From the NCBI GenBank assembly GCA_023432405.1, contig JAEYUQ010000016.1, forward strand, positions 86,295-150,294: a stretch of 64,000 nucleotides of DNA. Direction: 5' to 3'. The notes beneath the pieces were generated by a model that saw only the letters and a program-made list of their open reading frames with translations, searched no databases and was not told the DNA's origin. Of the stretch, positions 41,252-49,910 are shown one piece after another. The translations under genes were made by a program, and so were the position numbers. Within the stretch, counting starts at the first letter, position 1, and every line of letters starts with the position of its first letter. This DNA comes from Actinomycetes bacterium (GTDB taxonomy: Bacteria; Actinomycetota; Actinomycetes; Mycobacteriales; Mycobacteriaceae).

Positions 41252-42418
41252 ATGACTTCTCCAGATAATTTCCTCGCCGTCATCCGAGTAGTGGGTGTTG
41301 GCGGCGGCGGTGCTAACGCGGTGAACCGCATGATTGACGGAGGTCTCACGGGCGTCGAGTTTGTGGCAATTAATACCGATTCCCAAGCCCTGTGGTTTTC
41401 TGACGCAGATGTAAAACTGGATATTGGTAGAGAAGCTACACGTGGTCTGGGTGCTGGCGCTGATCCTGAGGTGGGAAGAGCTGCAGCCGAAGAGCACAAG
41501 GCCGAAATTGAAGAGGTGCTCAAAGGCTCTGATATGGTCTTTGTGGCCGCTGGTGAAGGCGGCGGAACAGGTACTGGGGCTGCTCCCGTCGTGGCATCTA
41601 TTGCCAAGAAACTTGGTGCCCTTACTATCGGCGTGGTTACTCGCCCCTTCAAATTTGAGGGCAAACACCGGATGAATCAGGCCTTAGCGGGAATCGAAGA
41701 GCTTAAAAAGGTTGTCGATACGCTGATTGTTATTCCGAATGAGCGTCTCATGCAGATTGCCGAAGAGGATCTCTCTATTGTCAACGCCTTTGTTGCTGCC
41801 GATGAGGTGCTCTTCAACGGGGTTGAGGGAATTACGAAGCTCATCACCACCCCAGGCATGATTAACGTGGATTTTGCGGATGTACGTTCAGTCATGTCCA
41901 ATGCGGGCACAGCGCTTATGGGTATGGGTGCAGCTAGCGGAGATAATAGGGTCAGCGTGGCTGCACAGCAGGCAATTGAGTCTCCGCTTCTGGAAAGCAC
42001 TATGGACGGTGCCAAAGCCGTTCTTCTGTCTGTAGCTGGAGGGTCAAATCTTGGTCTGCATGAAACCTATGCTGCGGCCTCTCTTGTGGAGGATAAAGCA
42101 GATAGGGATGCCAGAATTATCTTTGGCACGGTCATTGACGATAACCTTGGCGACGAAGTTCGAGTGACCGTCATCGCCACTGGCTTTGAATCACATGAGC
42201 AATCAGATCAGTCCGACCACGCTTCTCAGTCCTCGCCATCTATTTTCGAGGATAAAGCTGAGGACGGTGCCTCTAAAAGCGAGTCCACGTCGGAGGAGTC
42301 CCACTCGGATTCTGCGCCGCGCTCGGGGCTTTTTCCCCAAAACTCGTCGGAACAAAAACCCCGCTACTCCACGGATTTAGGCGACGATGACTTGGATGTG
42401 CCTTCCTTCCTTCGCTGA
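41252..42418 (+). CDS. ftsZ: Cell division GTPase FtsZ
   Basis: The 388-residue tubulin homologue has the N-terminal GVGGGGANAVNRMI, the tubulin signature GEGGGTGTGAAPV, and the T7-loop segment NVDFADVRSVM. A disordered linker rich in Ser, Asp and Glu (about 318-375) leads to the conserved C-terminal peptide DDDLDVPSFLR, which binds SepF and FtsW. It polymerises into the Z-ring. The 192-bp gap after ftsQ probably holds its own promoter, as is usual for ftsZ. The ATG follows AAAGGCGAG. Confidence 0.98.
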   Translation: MTSPDNFLAVIRVVGVGGGGANAVNRMIDGGLTGVEFVAINTDSQALWFSDADVKLDIGREATRGLGAGADPEVGRAAAEEHKAEIEEVLKGSDMVFVAAGEGGGTGTGAAPVVASIAKKLGALTIGVVTRPFKFEGKHRMNQALAGIEELKKVVDTLIVIPNERLMQIAEEDLSIVNAFVAADEVLFNGVEGITKLITTPGMINVDFADVRSVMSNAGTALMGMGAASGDNRVSVAAQQAIESPLLESTMDGAKAVLLSVAGGSNLGLHETYAAASLVEDKADRDARIIFGTVIDDNLGDEVRVTVIATGFESHEQSDQSDHASQSSPSIFEDKAEDGASKSESTSEESHSDSAPRSGLFPQNSSEQKPRYSTDLGDDDLDVPSFLR

Positions 42419-42462
42419 AGTGTCCAGCACTGTGAGGTTGTAGTGGATTACGCTCACTAAAT

Positions 42463-43200
42463 ATGGATTCAGTTTCTGATTTCACTTCTCAGCGCCCCGT
42501 CCGCAAGGTGTTCACCAGCCGTGTGGGCGGGGTGTCCCATGCGCCCTATGAATCATTCAACCTCGGAACGCACGTGGGTGATGTTCCTGAGGACGTGGCG
42601 GAGAATCGGCGTCGCCTAGCTCACAGCCTTGACCTTTCTAGTGAATGTTTTGTCTGGATGGAACAGGTCCATTCCAATACTGTGACCGTGGTTTCTGAAC
42701 CTCATCCTGATCCTGTACCCACGACCGACGCCTTGGTGACGACCTGTCCAGGCCTTGTACTGGGAGTTCTCGTAGCAGATTGCACCCCCGTCTTGCTTTC
42801 TGATCACGAAGCAGGCGTGGTGGCAGCCGTCCATGCAGGGCGTTTGGGTGCCCGCAACGGCATCGTGGCACGAACTGTGGAACGTATGCTTGCCCTGGGC
42901 GCCACAGCCTCCCACATACACGCTCTCCTGGGGCCTGCTGCGGCCGGAGCTAGCTATGAAGTCCCCCGTGAACTAGCCGAGGACATGGAAACGCATCTAC
43001 CAGGATCCAAGACCACGACCAGTTGGGGAACCTACGGAGTTGATATACGTCGAGGCTTAGTGCATCAGCTACACCACCTGGGGGTTACGGCTGTGGATGT
43101 TGACCCCCGTGACACCATTACTGATGAAAGCTTCTTTTCTTATCGACGTGAGGGGACAACAGGCCGTCAGGCAGGACTTGTGTGGTTAACCCAGGAGTGA
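42463..43200 (+). CDS. pgeF: Peptidoglycan editing factor PgeF (YfiH family, DUF152)
   Basis: The 245-residue protein has the YfiH signatures SRVGGVSHAPYESFNLGTHVGD, WMEQVHSNTV, LVADCTPVLL (metal-binding Cys), AAVHAGRLGARNGIV and the C-terminal SYRREGTTGRQAGLVWL. The family was once called laccase-like. In E. coli the homologue hydrolyses incorrectly assembled L-Ser muropeptide precursors. It sits between ftsZ and yggS as in most Actinobacteria. No ribosome site precedes the ATG; a TACGCT box 8 nt upstream hints at a leaderless transcript. Confidence 0.9.
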   Translation: MDSVSDFTSQRPVRKVFTSRVGGVSHAPYESFNLGTHVGDVPEDVAENRRRLAHSLDLSSECFVWMEQVHSNTVTVVSEPHPDPVPTTDALVTTCPGLVLGVLVADCTPVLLSDHEAGVVAAVHAGRLGARNGIVARTVERMLALGATASHIHALLGPAAAGASYEVPRELAEDMETHLPGSKTTTSWGTYGVDIRRGLVHQLHHLGVTAVDVDPRDTITDESFFSYRREGTTGRQAGLVWLTQE

Positions 43201-43207
43201 CATTGAT

Positions 43208-43918
43208 ATGAGTGAGTTACGACGTACCTTTATTGCTGAGCACGTAGCTGCTGTTCATGAGCACATTCGGGAAGCTGAGCGGAAAGCTGGGCGTGTCCCA
43301 GGTAGTGTCGAGCTTCTACCAGTGACGAAGTTTCATCCTGCATCGGATATAGGCATCTTGAAGGAACTGGGATTTCGGAAAGTAGGGGAAAATCGGGAGC
43401 AGGAAGCCAGAGCTAAAGCCGAACAGATAGACGGCGTGGAGTTCCACATGATTGGTCAGATCCAGGGAAAGAAAGCTAACTCCGTGGCACGGTGGGCGTC
43501 GGTAGTGCAGAGTGTGGATTCCTTGGATATAGCGCGCAAGCTCAATCGAGGAGTGGCTCAGGCTGTGGAACGAGGAGATCGTTCTTCTGCGATACTTCCG
43601 TGTTTTGTGCAGCTGTCCTGGGACGGGGATCCCCATCGAGGCGGGATAGAGAGATCACAGGTGCCGGAGTTAGTAAACCTTATGGTTGAACTTGAATATG
43701 TGGAGGTAGCCGGAGTGATGTGCGTTCCCCCCTTGCGCTCCAGTGCAGCTGAGGTTTTTGCCTTCCAAAGAAAACTAACAGATAGCCTCTCTGAACAGCT
43801 AAAACGTCCTCTCACAATGTCTGCTGGGATGACGTCAGATTTGCAAGAAGCCATCGAGGAAGGCAGTGATATGGTGCGTGTCGGAACTGCTATTCTCGGG
43901 CCGCGCCCGCTAGCGTAG
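43208..43918 (+). CDS. yggS: Pyridoxal-phosphate homeostasis protein (YggS/PLPBP)
   Basis: The 236-residue single-domain TIM-barrel protein resembles the alanine racemase fold. PLP is expected on the Lys in LLPVTKFHPASDI, followed by the conserved GENREQEARAK and FHMIGQIQGKKANSV blocks and the C-terminal SAGMTSDLQEAIEEGSDMVRVGTAILG. It binds PLP without catalysing a known reaction and buffers PLP supply. It begins 7 bp after pgeF. Confidence 0.94.
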   Translation: MSELRRTFIAEHVAAVHEHIREAERKAGRVPGSVELLPVTKFHPASDIGILKELGFRKVGENREQEARAKAEQIDGVEFHMIGQIQGKKANSVARWASVVQSVDSLDIARKLNRGVAQAVERGDRSSAILPCFVQLSWDGDPHRGGIERSQVPELVNLMVELEYVEVAGVMCVPPLRSSAAEVFAFQRKLTDSLSEQLKRPLTMSAGMTSDLQEAIEEGSDMVRVGTAILGPRPLA

Positions 43919-44009
43919 CTACAGAAAACAATAGATGGTGTGCCGTCTGGTACGCACTAAAAAAAGACTGACGTGTTTCCTGTGGATTCTTAGTAGGGAG
44001 AACATTTTC

Positions 44010-44555
44010 ATGAGCCTCATCAAACGTGTGACGAAGTACTTGGGGCTGGAGCCATCGGCTATGGGCGATGACTATGAGGCTCAGCATGAGGGCTATGCAG
44101 CCGCCTACGCCGCTGAACACGGTTCCTCGCAGTACTCCTCGGAGGCGTATTCTAGGGAGCTCGAGCCTGAGCGTTATTACAGGGAGCGCGCCCACAGCCT
44201 AGAGCTTTCGGATTCACCTCGGGAATCCTATGGGCAGTCTCGTCCTTCGGCGTCCTATAGCAACAGGGTGACGTCCATAGCTGAGCCTATGGAACCAATC
44301 GTTGAGGCTATTCGTCTGCGGTCTTATGCCGAGGTTACTAATATCGGAGCAGCTATCCGTGAGGGATCTTCCGTTGTCTTTAGCCTTGAGGAGCTCAAAC
44401 ATGATGAGGCTCGTCGAGTCATTGATTTCGTAGCCGGTGTGTGCTGGTCATTCGATTATGACTTCCAGAAAGCCCAGAAACTGGTCTTCTCCGCAAGCCC
44501 CAGGGCTGTTGCTCTCAGGAGAGACGACATTCAAGAGGCTATTGCTGCTATGTAG
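44010..44555 (+). CDS. sepF: Cell division protein SepF
   Basis: ATG 44010 is preferred because it gives the usual SepF N-terminus MSLIKRVTKYLGL and has GGGAGAA upstream; the frame from 43935 would add 25 unrelated residues. The 181-residue product has an amphipathic membrane-binding helix (1-14). A long acidic, Tyr/Ser/Glu-rich linker (15-85) follows, then the SepF core (about 90-181) with EVTNIGAAIREGSSVVFSLEEL and RRVIDFVAGVCW. SepF tethers FtsZ to the membrane, and Actinobacteria lacking FtsA rely on it. Confidence 0.94.
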   Translation: MSLIKRVTKYLGLEPSAMGDDYEAQHEGYAAAYAAEHGSSQYSSEAYSRELEPERYYRERAHSLELSDSPRESYGQSRPSASYSNRVTSIAEPMEPIVEAIRLRSYAEVTNIGAAIREGSSVVFSLEELKHDEARRVIDFVAGVCWSFDYDFQKAQKLVFSASPRAVALRRDDIQEAIAAM

Positions 44556-44563
44556 AAAGCTGG

Positions 44564-44594
44564 CACTTCCCTAGGGGCAGGACCCCTGGGAGTG
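44564..44594 (+). other. Hairpin between sepF and yggT
   Basis: CACTTCCCTAGGGG (44564-44577) can pair with CCCCTGGGAGTG (44583-44594) through about 12 bp with two single-base bulges and a 5-nt loop. No T-run follows, so it may be an attenuator, a processing site or a weak terminator. A second short repeat, GGGAG/CTCCC, overlaps its right arm and could offer an alternative fold. Confidence 0.5.
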
Positions 44595-44651
44595 TCTCCC
44601 TGAGAGTTGATAACTGCGTACTTCGCATATCATCCGTTAGGCTGTGACCTT

Positions 44652-44942
44652 GTGCATACTGTAGGACAAGTTTTATTCCTTATCCTGGAACTGTTTTCGT
44701 GGCTCGTGGTAGCTCGAATCATCGTTGAGATGATCTACTCTTTTGCTCGTTCATTTTCTGCCCCCCGATGGTTTTATGTGATAGCTGAGCCGCTGTTTCG
44801 AGTGACAGATCCGCCGGTCAAGTTCCTGAGACGGCTGATTCCTCCGATTCGCACAGGCGGCGTTGCGCTAGATGTATCAGTCATTGTGCTCTTCGTTATC
44901 ATCATGTTGCTACAACTCATAGTCTCTGTTGTATTTAGGTGA
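44652..44942 (+). CDS. yggT: YggT-family membrane protein
   Basis: GTG 44652 gives 96 residues, the same length I recall for Rv2146c, and aligns with its N-terminus; an in-frame TTG at 44607 would add 15 residues. Two hydrophobic regions (about 5-30 and 72-96) flank the family motif FRVTDPPVKFLRRLIPPIR. YggT proteins lie between sepF and divIVA in Gram-positives. Their function is not settled, though links to osmotic stress and division have been proposed. The ribosome site is weak, so translation may depend on sepF. Confidence 0.88.
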   Translation: MHTVGQVLFLILELFSWLVVARIIVEMIYSFARSFSAPRWFYVIAEPLFRVTDPPVKFLRRLIPPIRTGGVALDVSVIVLFVIIMLLQLIVSVVFR

Positions 44943-45148
44943 GGAATTGCACCCGTTTTTCCTTGTCATTCAAAATTCCACAGCACAATGCGCTAAACTG
45001 CTGGACGGATGGCGTGGAGCTTAAGTTCACTGTCGGGTTTTGCCGTGTACTCATGTTCTATCGCACATTTACTTGAGTTGGGTTTCTCCAGAAACTCTGC
45101 CCGAGTACACTGTTGGAAACATTCGTAACTATTTATCAACATGGGGAA

Positions 45149-45194
45149 CCGGATTTTTTCCGGATCCTGCTGCAGGATCCTCCTGTAGCTGTAG
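45149..45194 (+). other. Overlapping hairpins in the wag31 leader
   Basis: CCGGA/TCCGG (45149-45153 with 45159-45163) overlaps a second, longer palindrome GGATCCTGCTGCAGGATCC (45162-45180), so only one can form completely. A tandem CTGTAG-CTGTAG follows at 45183-45194, and the AAGGGA ribosome site begins at 45201. The arrangement looks like a leader RNA with two alternative folds, but no known riboswitch class was recognised. Confidence 0.45.
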
Positions 45195-45212
45195 ACATCG
45201 AAGGGAACTCAC

Positions 45213-46229
45213 ATGCCGCTGACCCCAGCAGACGTGCACAATGTAGCTTTCGGTAGGCCACCGATCGGTAAGCGTGGCTACAGCGAGGATGAGGTGGATC
45301 AATTCCTGGATCTCGTTGAAGACACCCTTCAGCAGCTTCAGGATGACAACGATGATCTCCAAGAGCGCAATGAGGAGCTGGAGGCTCAGCTCGCTCAGCA
45401 CGATAGCGTGTCTAGCTCTCTGCTTTCCAGTACTTCCGCATCGGATGCTGTCAATGAGGAAGAGCTGCGTCAGGAGATTGAGGCTAAGCTGCGGGCTGAG
45501 TATGACGCCGAACTAGCCCAGGCTGTTCGTTCAGCTGATCAGGCCAAGGCAGAGGCAGCTCAAGCACGTGCTACTGCTCAAACTGCCCAGCGAAATCTGG
45601 AAGCTGCACAAGCTGAGCTGGAGAAGGCTCGCTCGGAGTCTGGTGCGTCACCTTCCACCCACGTTCCTACTGCTGGTTTTGCTCAGGCAACTGCTGATGC
45701 TGGGCTGGCTAATCCCGATACCCATGTCCAGGCTGCCCGTGTCCTGGGGTTGGCTCAGGAAATGGCAGATCGTATTACCTCTGATGCCGAGGCCGAGTCC
45801 AAGTCCATCCTCTCTGACGCTCGGATGACGGCTGAAAAGCAACTCAATGATGCTGAGACCATGTCTCGGGCAACCCTGGCAGATGCCGACAGGCGTGCTC
45901 AGGCGCAGTTGGCTGATGCACAGCAGCGTTCTGAGTCCATGATCCAAGAAGCCCAGCGGAAAGCCAATCAAACCTTGACCGATGCCACGCTGCACGCTGA
46001 AACACAGGTGAAGCAGGCAGAAGAGAAGGCGGCTGCTTTGCGGGCAGATGCGGAGCGTAAGCATCGAGAGATTATGGCTACGGTCAAGCAGCAGCAAAGC
46101 GCTTGCGAGGCCCGTATTGCAGAGTTGCGTACCTTTGAACGTGAGTACCGTACTCGGCTCAAGACAATGTTGCAGACGAAGTTGGAGGAATTGGAGGCTG
46201 GCGGAAGCTCCGCTCCTGTCTCTGACTAG
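45213..46229 (+). CDS. wag31: Polar growth scaffold DivIVA/Wag31
   Basis: The 338-residue protein opens with the DivIVA domain MPLTPADVHNVAFGRPPIGKRGYSEDEVDQF, whose Phe/Arg turn contacts curved membrane. Long coiled coils follow (about 27-70, 85-145 and 170-310, Ala/Glu/Gln-rich). It marks the poles and recruits wall elongation enzymes in rod-shaped Actinobacteria. PknA/PknB are known to phosphorylate mycobacterial Wag31 in the N-terminal region. The ATG follows AAGGGA, and a strong terminator follows the gene. Confidence 0.97.
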   Translation: MPLTPADVHNVAFGRPPIGKRGYSEDEVDQFLDLVEDTLQQLQDDNDDLQERNEELEAQLAQHDSVSSSLLSSTSASDAVNEEELRQEIEAKLRAEYDAELAQAVRSADQAKAEAAQARATAQTAQRNLEAAQAELEKARSESGASPSTHVPTAGFAQATADAGLANPDTHVQAARVLGLAQEMADRITSDAEAESKSILSDARMTAEKQLNDAETMSRATLADADRRAQAQLADAQQRSESMIQEAQRKANQTLTDATLHAETQVKQAEEKAAALRADAERKHREIMATVKQQQSACEARIAELRTFEREYRTRLKTMLQTKLEELEAGGSSAPVSD

Positions 46230-46294
46230 ACGTACTTAAGCCTCCTGCAATGAGGCTGCGCACTCCTCATAAGCGTGTGTGCGCTTCAGGAAGC

Positions 46295-46333
46295 CCCGTC
46301 AGCGCGAGAGTTTTCTCAGCTGGCGGGATTTTT
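46295..46333 (+). terminator. Terminator after wag31
   Basis: CCCGTCAGC (46295-46303) pairs with GCTGGCGGG (46319-46327) through 9 bp with one G-U pair, followed by ATTTTT. It separates the dcw transcript from the ileS leader. Confidence 0.85.
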
Positions 46334-46634
46334 GCGCTGTGTGAATGATGGGCACTAGACTGTGCCCAACGGCGTTGATCCGGCCATCACCGGGGAGTCT
46401 TCGGAAGAAAAGAAAGAATGTCTGCTCTTGTCTCTTCAGCATCAGAGATGAGTTCAGTGACGCTTTCCCAGTAGAACCGAACGGGTGGGATCGTGATAGA
46501 CCTACATATCAATGAAGCGAGTAAGTAGTACGCCGAGCACGGCTTGGAGTGCTGCTTGCTAAACAGGGTGGTACCGCGCTGTCAGCGTCCCTGTGGACAA
46601 GTTCAGTTAGAGCATGAACGTGAAGGAGCGGTAC
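46332..46634 (+). ncRNA. T-box riboswitch of ileS (isoleucine, translational type) and its promoter
   Basis: A promoter TTGCGC (46332-46337), 18-bp spacer, TAGACT (46356-46361) would start RNA near 46368. A short Stem I follows with CCGG/CCGG (46380-46383 with 46390-46393) enclosing CCATCA, so the isoleucine codon ATC (46386-46388) is the specifier. The T-box sequence AGGGTGGTACCGCG is exact at 46565-46578; its TGGT should pair with the uncharged tRNA acceptor end. GTACCGC (46571-46577) is a perfect complement of GCGGTAC (46628-46634) next to the GGAG ribosome site, so without uncharged tRNA the ribosome site can be masked. No T-run terminator is present. Such short-Stem-I ileS T-boxes acting on translation are known in Actinobacteria. 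Confidence 0.9.
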
Positions 46635-46635
46635 G

Positions 46636-49600
46636 GTGCCTAATCCTGTTGGTAAGGTGTATCCCAAAGTTGATATGACTGGCGGATCTCACGCATTTCC
46701 TGACATGGAAAAAATCGTTCTGGAGTATTGGAACCAGGATGACACTTTCCAGGAGTCTCTGAGAGCTCGTGAGGGAAACAGTGAGGACTACGTCTTCTAT
46801 GATGGGCCTCCTTTTGCCAATGGTTTGCCCCACTACGGGCACCTTCTCACGGGTTATGCAAAGGATGTTGTTCCCCGTTTCCGCACTATGATGGGCTACC
46901 ACGTCCCTCGAGTATTTGGTTGGGACTGTCATGGACTTCCCGCTGAGCTTTCTGCCGAAAAGCAGTTGGGTATCACCAGCCGCCAGCAGATTGAGGAGAT
47001 GGGGCTCAAAAAGTTCAATGAGTTCACCGCCAAATCGGTGCTGGAGTTTACGGAAGAGTGGCGGGATTATGTCACTCGCCAAGGTCGTTGGGTAGATTTC
47101 GACAACGGCTACAAAACCATGGACATTGGTTTCATGGAGTCTGTCATGTGGGCTTTCAAGACCCTCTATGACAAAGGTCTCATATATCAGGGTTTCCGTG
47201 TTCTTCCATACTCGTGGGCTGAGCACACCCCGCTATCCAATCAGGAAACTCGCCTGGATGATGCCTATAAAGACCGCCAGGATCCTACCTTGACCGTCAC
47301 CTTCCCCATCACAGGGGCACGTGAGGGAAGTGTTGCGCAGGACATTATCTCTGAGCTTGACGGGGTTTCCCTGATTGCCTGGACAACGACCCCGTGGACC
47401 TTGCCGTCCAACCTCGCGCTGGCTGTCAACCCACAGGTTACCTACGCCGTCGTCAAGGTAGGCGATGACGGTGTTGAGGATTTCCGAGGACACAAGCTCC
47501 TCCTGGCTCACGATCTCATCGGATCTTATGCCAAGGAATTGGGCGCAGAACCTGAGATTCTGGCCACATATCAAGGTGCGCAGTTGGAAGGGCTGAGCTA
47601 TACCCCCATCTTTGATTTCTTTGCCGAGAAGGAAAACGCCTTCTATGTGCTGCTTGCGGACTATGTCACCACGGAAGACGGTACAGGTGTGGTTCACCAA
47701 GCTCCAGCTTTCGGTGAAGATGATATGGCTACCTGCGATAAGTACGGCATCACACTGGTAATCCCCGTGGATCAAGACGGCAAATTTACCTCTGAGGTTC
47801 CGCCCTATGAGGGGCAACTTGTCTTTGATGCCAACAAAGCCATCATCAAAGATCTCAAGAAAGCTCATCGTGTGGTGGCGCATAAGACCATCGTTCACTC
47901 CTACCCGCACTCCTGGCGTTCCGGGGAACCTCTCATCTACATGGCTTTGCCGAGCTGGTTTGTCAAAGTCACGGAGTTCCGGGATCGCATGGTGGAGCTC
48001 AATCACAACGATATCGAGTGGATTCCAGGGCACATTCGTGATGGGCAATTCGGAAAATGGCTGAGTAATGCCCGTGACTGGAACATCTCCCGCAACCGCT
48101 ACTGGGGTTCACCCATTCCGGTGTGGCAGTCAGATGATCCCGCGTATCCGCGTACTGATGTGTATGGCTCTCTCGATGAGCTCGAACGAGATTTTGGGGT
48201 ACGCCCAAAGAGTTTGCATCGTCCAGACATTGATGAGCTGGTTCGTCCGAATCCGGATGATCCCACAGGAAAATCCATGATGCGGCGTGTTCCAGAGGTG
48301 CTGGACTGCTGGTTTGAATCCGGTTCCATGCCCTTTGCACAGAAGCACTATCCCTTTGAAAACAAGGAATGGTTCGATTCCCACGCCCCTGCGGACTTCA
48401 TTGTGGAATATAACGGTCAGACGCGCGGGTGGTTCTACGTCATGCACGTCCTGTCGACAGCACTTTTTGACCGTGTAGCCGCCAAGCAAGTTGTTGCTCA
48501 CGGCATTGTGCTGGGCAATGACGGCCTGAAAATGTCTAAGTCCAAGGGCAACTATCCAGATGTCAACGGTGTTTTTGACTCCGACGGATCTGACGCTATG
48601 CGTTGGTTCCTCATGTCCTCTCCCATTCTTCGAGGGGGAAACCTCGTTGTCACAGACCAAGGAATCCGTGAGGGCGTTCGGCAAGCTATTTTGCCTATGT
48701 GGAATGCCTACACCTTCCTGAAAACTTATGCTGGCAGCAGCGCTCAGTGGTCTTTGGATTCCACCGATGTTCTGGATCGCTACATCATTGCAAAACTTCA
48801 CGACGCCGTTGCACAGATTCGCGCCGAATTGGAAGCCACCCAGATTGCGAATGCCTGTGACACTGTGCGGCAGTTCTGTGATGCGCTGACAAACTGGTAT
48901 GTTCGTCGATCGCGTACACGGTTCTGGGTAGGAGATGAGGAGTACCCCGAAGCCTTCAACACTTTATACACCGTGCTGGAAATTCTCACGCGGGCGGTTG
49001 CACCACTTCTGCCTTTCATCTCTGAGGTGATTTGGCGGGGGCTGACAGGAGGGCGTTCAGTCCATCTGACGGATTATCCCGATCCTGAGAAAATTCCGGC
49101 AGATGATGAGTTGGTGTACGCCATGGATGTAGTCCGTGATGTGTGCTCTGCGGCATCCTCAGTACGCAAAGCGCATACATTGCGTAATCGGCTGCCTCTA
49201 CACAAGCTGACGGTGGCGGTTCCGAACTCCAGTACTTTGGAGCCTTTTGCTGATGTTCTACGCGATGAAGTGAATGTGAAAGAGCTCCAGCTTACCGATG
49301 ACGTGGATTCGGTTGGGCACTATGAGGCTGTGGTCAACGCCAAGAAAGCTGGGCCACGTTTGGGTAAAGATGTCCAGCGCGCCATCAAAGCTGTTAAGGC
49401 AGGAAACTACACTCGCACCAGCACAGGCATTGTGGCAGATGGCATTGAACTTATGGAGGAGGAGTTTTCTGAGCGCCTGGTGGCGCAAAACCCTGAATCC
49501 ACCGCCGCAGTTCCCAGAATTGGCGGTTTGGTGGTCTTGGATCTCACTCTCACGGAGGAACTGATATCCGAGGGGTGGGCTGCGGATGTGATTCGAGGAA

Positions 49601-49860
49601 TTCAGGACGCTCGGAAAGCTGCTGACTTTGAGGTTTCGGATAGAATCACCACCTATCTGAGCGTTCCGGCGGACAAACTGGAGTGGGCCAAGAAACACCA
49701 GGAGCACATTGCTGCAGAAACTTTGTCTACGTCCTTCACAGTGAGCACAACTCCTCTGGATCCGGAGAAAGCCTCGGATCATCGTGTCCATGAGGTTGTT
49801 GAGGGTGTGACTGTGACGGTGGCTAAGAATCCTTCCGAAGGTTCTGCTGAAGCCCAGTAG
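46636..49860 (+). CDS. ileS: Isoleucyl-tRNA synthetase
   Basis: The 1074-residue class Ia synthetase has the HIGH-type motif PHYGHLLTG, an editing (CP1) domain with WTTTPWTLPSN, the GWFYVMHVLSTALF segment, and KMSKSKGN. The anticodon-binding domain follows. It charges tRNA-Ile. The length of about 1070 and the motif pattern place it in the eukaryote-like type 2 IleRS, the usual actinobacterial form and naturally more mupirocin-tolerant. The GTG start (46636) follows GGAG at 46625-46628, inside the sequence masked by the T-box. Confidence 0.97.
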   Translation: MPNPVGKVYPKVDMTGGSHAFPDMEKIVLEYWNQDDTFQESLRAREGNSEDYVFYDGPPFANGLPHYGHLLTGYAKDVVPRFRTMMGYHVPRVFGWDCHGLPAELSAEKQLGITSRQQIEEMGLKKFNEFTAKSVLEFTEEWRDYVTRQGRWVDFDNGYKTMDIGFMESVMWAFKTLYDKGLIYQGFRVLPYSWAEHTPLSNQETRLDDAYKDRQDPTLTVTFPITGAREGSVAQDIISELDGVSLIAWTTTPWTLPSNLALAVNPQVTYAVVKVGDDGVEDFRGHKLLLAHDLIGSYAKELGAEPEILATYQGAQLEGLSYTPIFDFFAEKENAFYVLLADYVTTEDGTGVVHQAPAFGEDDMATCDKYGITLVIPVDQDGKFTSEVPPYEGQLVFDANKAIIKDLKKAHRVVAHKTIVHSYPHSWRSGEPLIYMALPSWFVKVTEFRDRMVELNHNDIEWIPGHIRDGQFGKWLSNARDWNISRNRYWGSPIPVWQSDDPAYPRTDVYGSLDELERDFGVRPKSLHRPDIDELVRPNPDDPTGKSMMRRVPEVLDCWFESGSMPFAQKHYPFENKEWFDSHAPADFIVEYNGQTRGWFYVMHVLSTALFDRVAAKQVVAHGIVLGNDGLKMSKSKGNYPDVNGVFDSDGSDAMRWFLMSSPILRGGNLVVTDQGIREGVRQAILPMWNAYTFLKTYAGSSAQWSLDSTDVLDRYIIAKLHDAVAQIRAELEATQIANACDTVRQFCDALTNWYVRRSRTRFWVGDEEYPEAFNTLYTVLEILTRAVAPLLPFISEVIWRGLTGGRSVHLTDYPDPEKIPADDELVYAMDVVRDVCSAASSVRKAHTLRNRLPLHKLTVAVPNSSTLEPFADVLRDEVNVKELQLTDDVDSVGHYEAVVNAKKAGPRLGKDVQRAIKAVKAGNYTRTSTGIVADGIELMEEEFSERLVAQNPESTAAVPRIGGLVVLDLTLTEELISEGWAADVIRGIQDARKAADFEVSDRITTYLSVPADKLEWAKKHQEHIAAETLSTSFTVSTTPLDPEKASDHRVHEVVEGVTVTVAKNPSEGSAEAQ

Positions 49861-49910
49861 ACTGTCAGGAGAAAAGGCTGTTTTTTCACAGATGAGGACA
49901 TGACAGTGCC

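Noticed and set aside
48365..48385. tRNA-like TTCGATTCC stretch
   Set aside because: It lies within ileS coding sequence and has no cloverleaf around it; no tRNA gene was found in the window.
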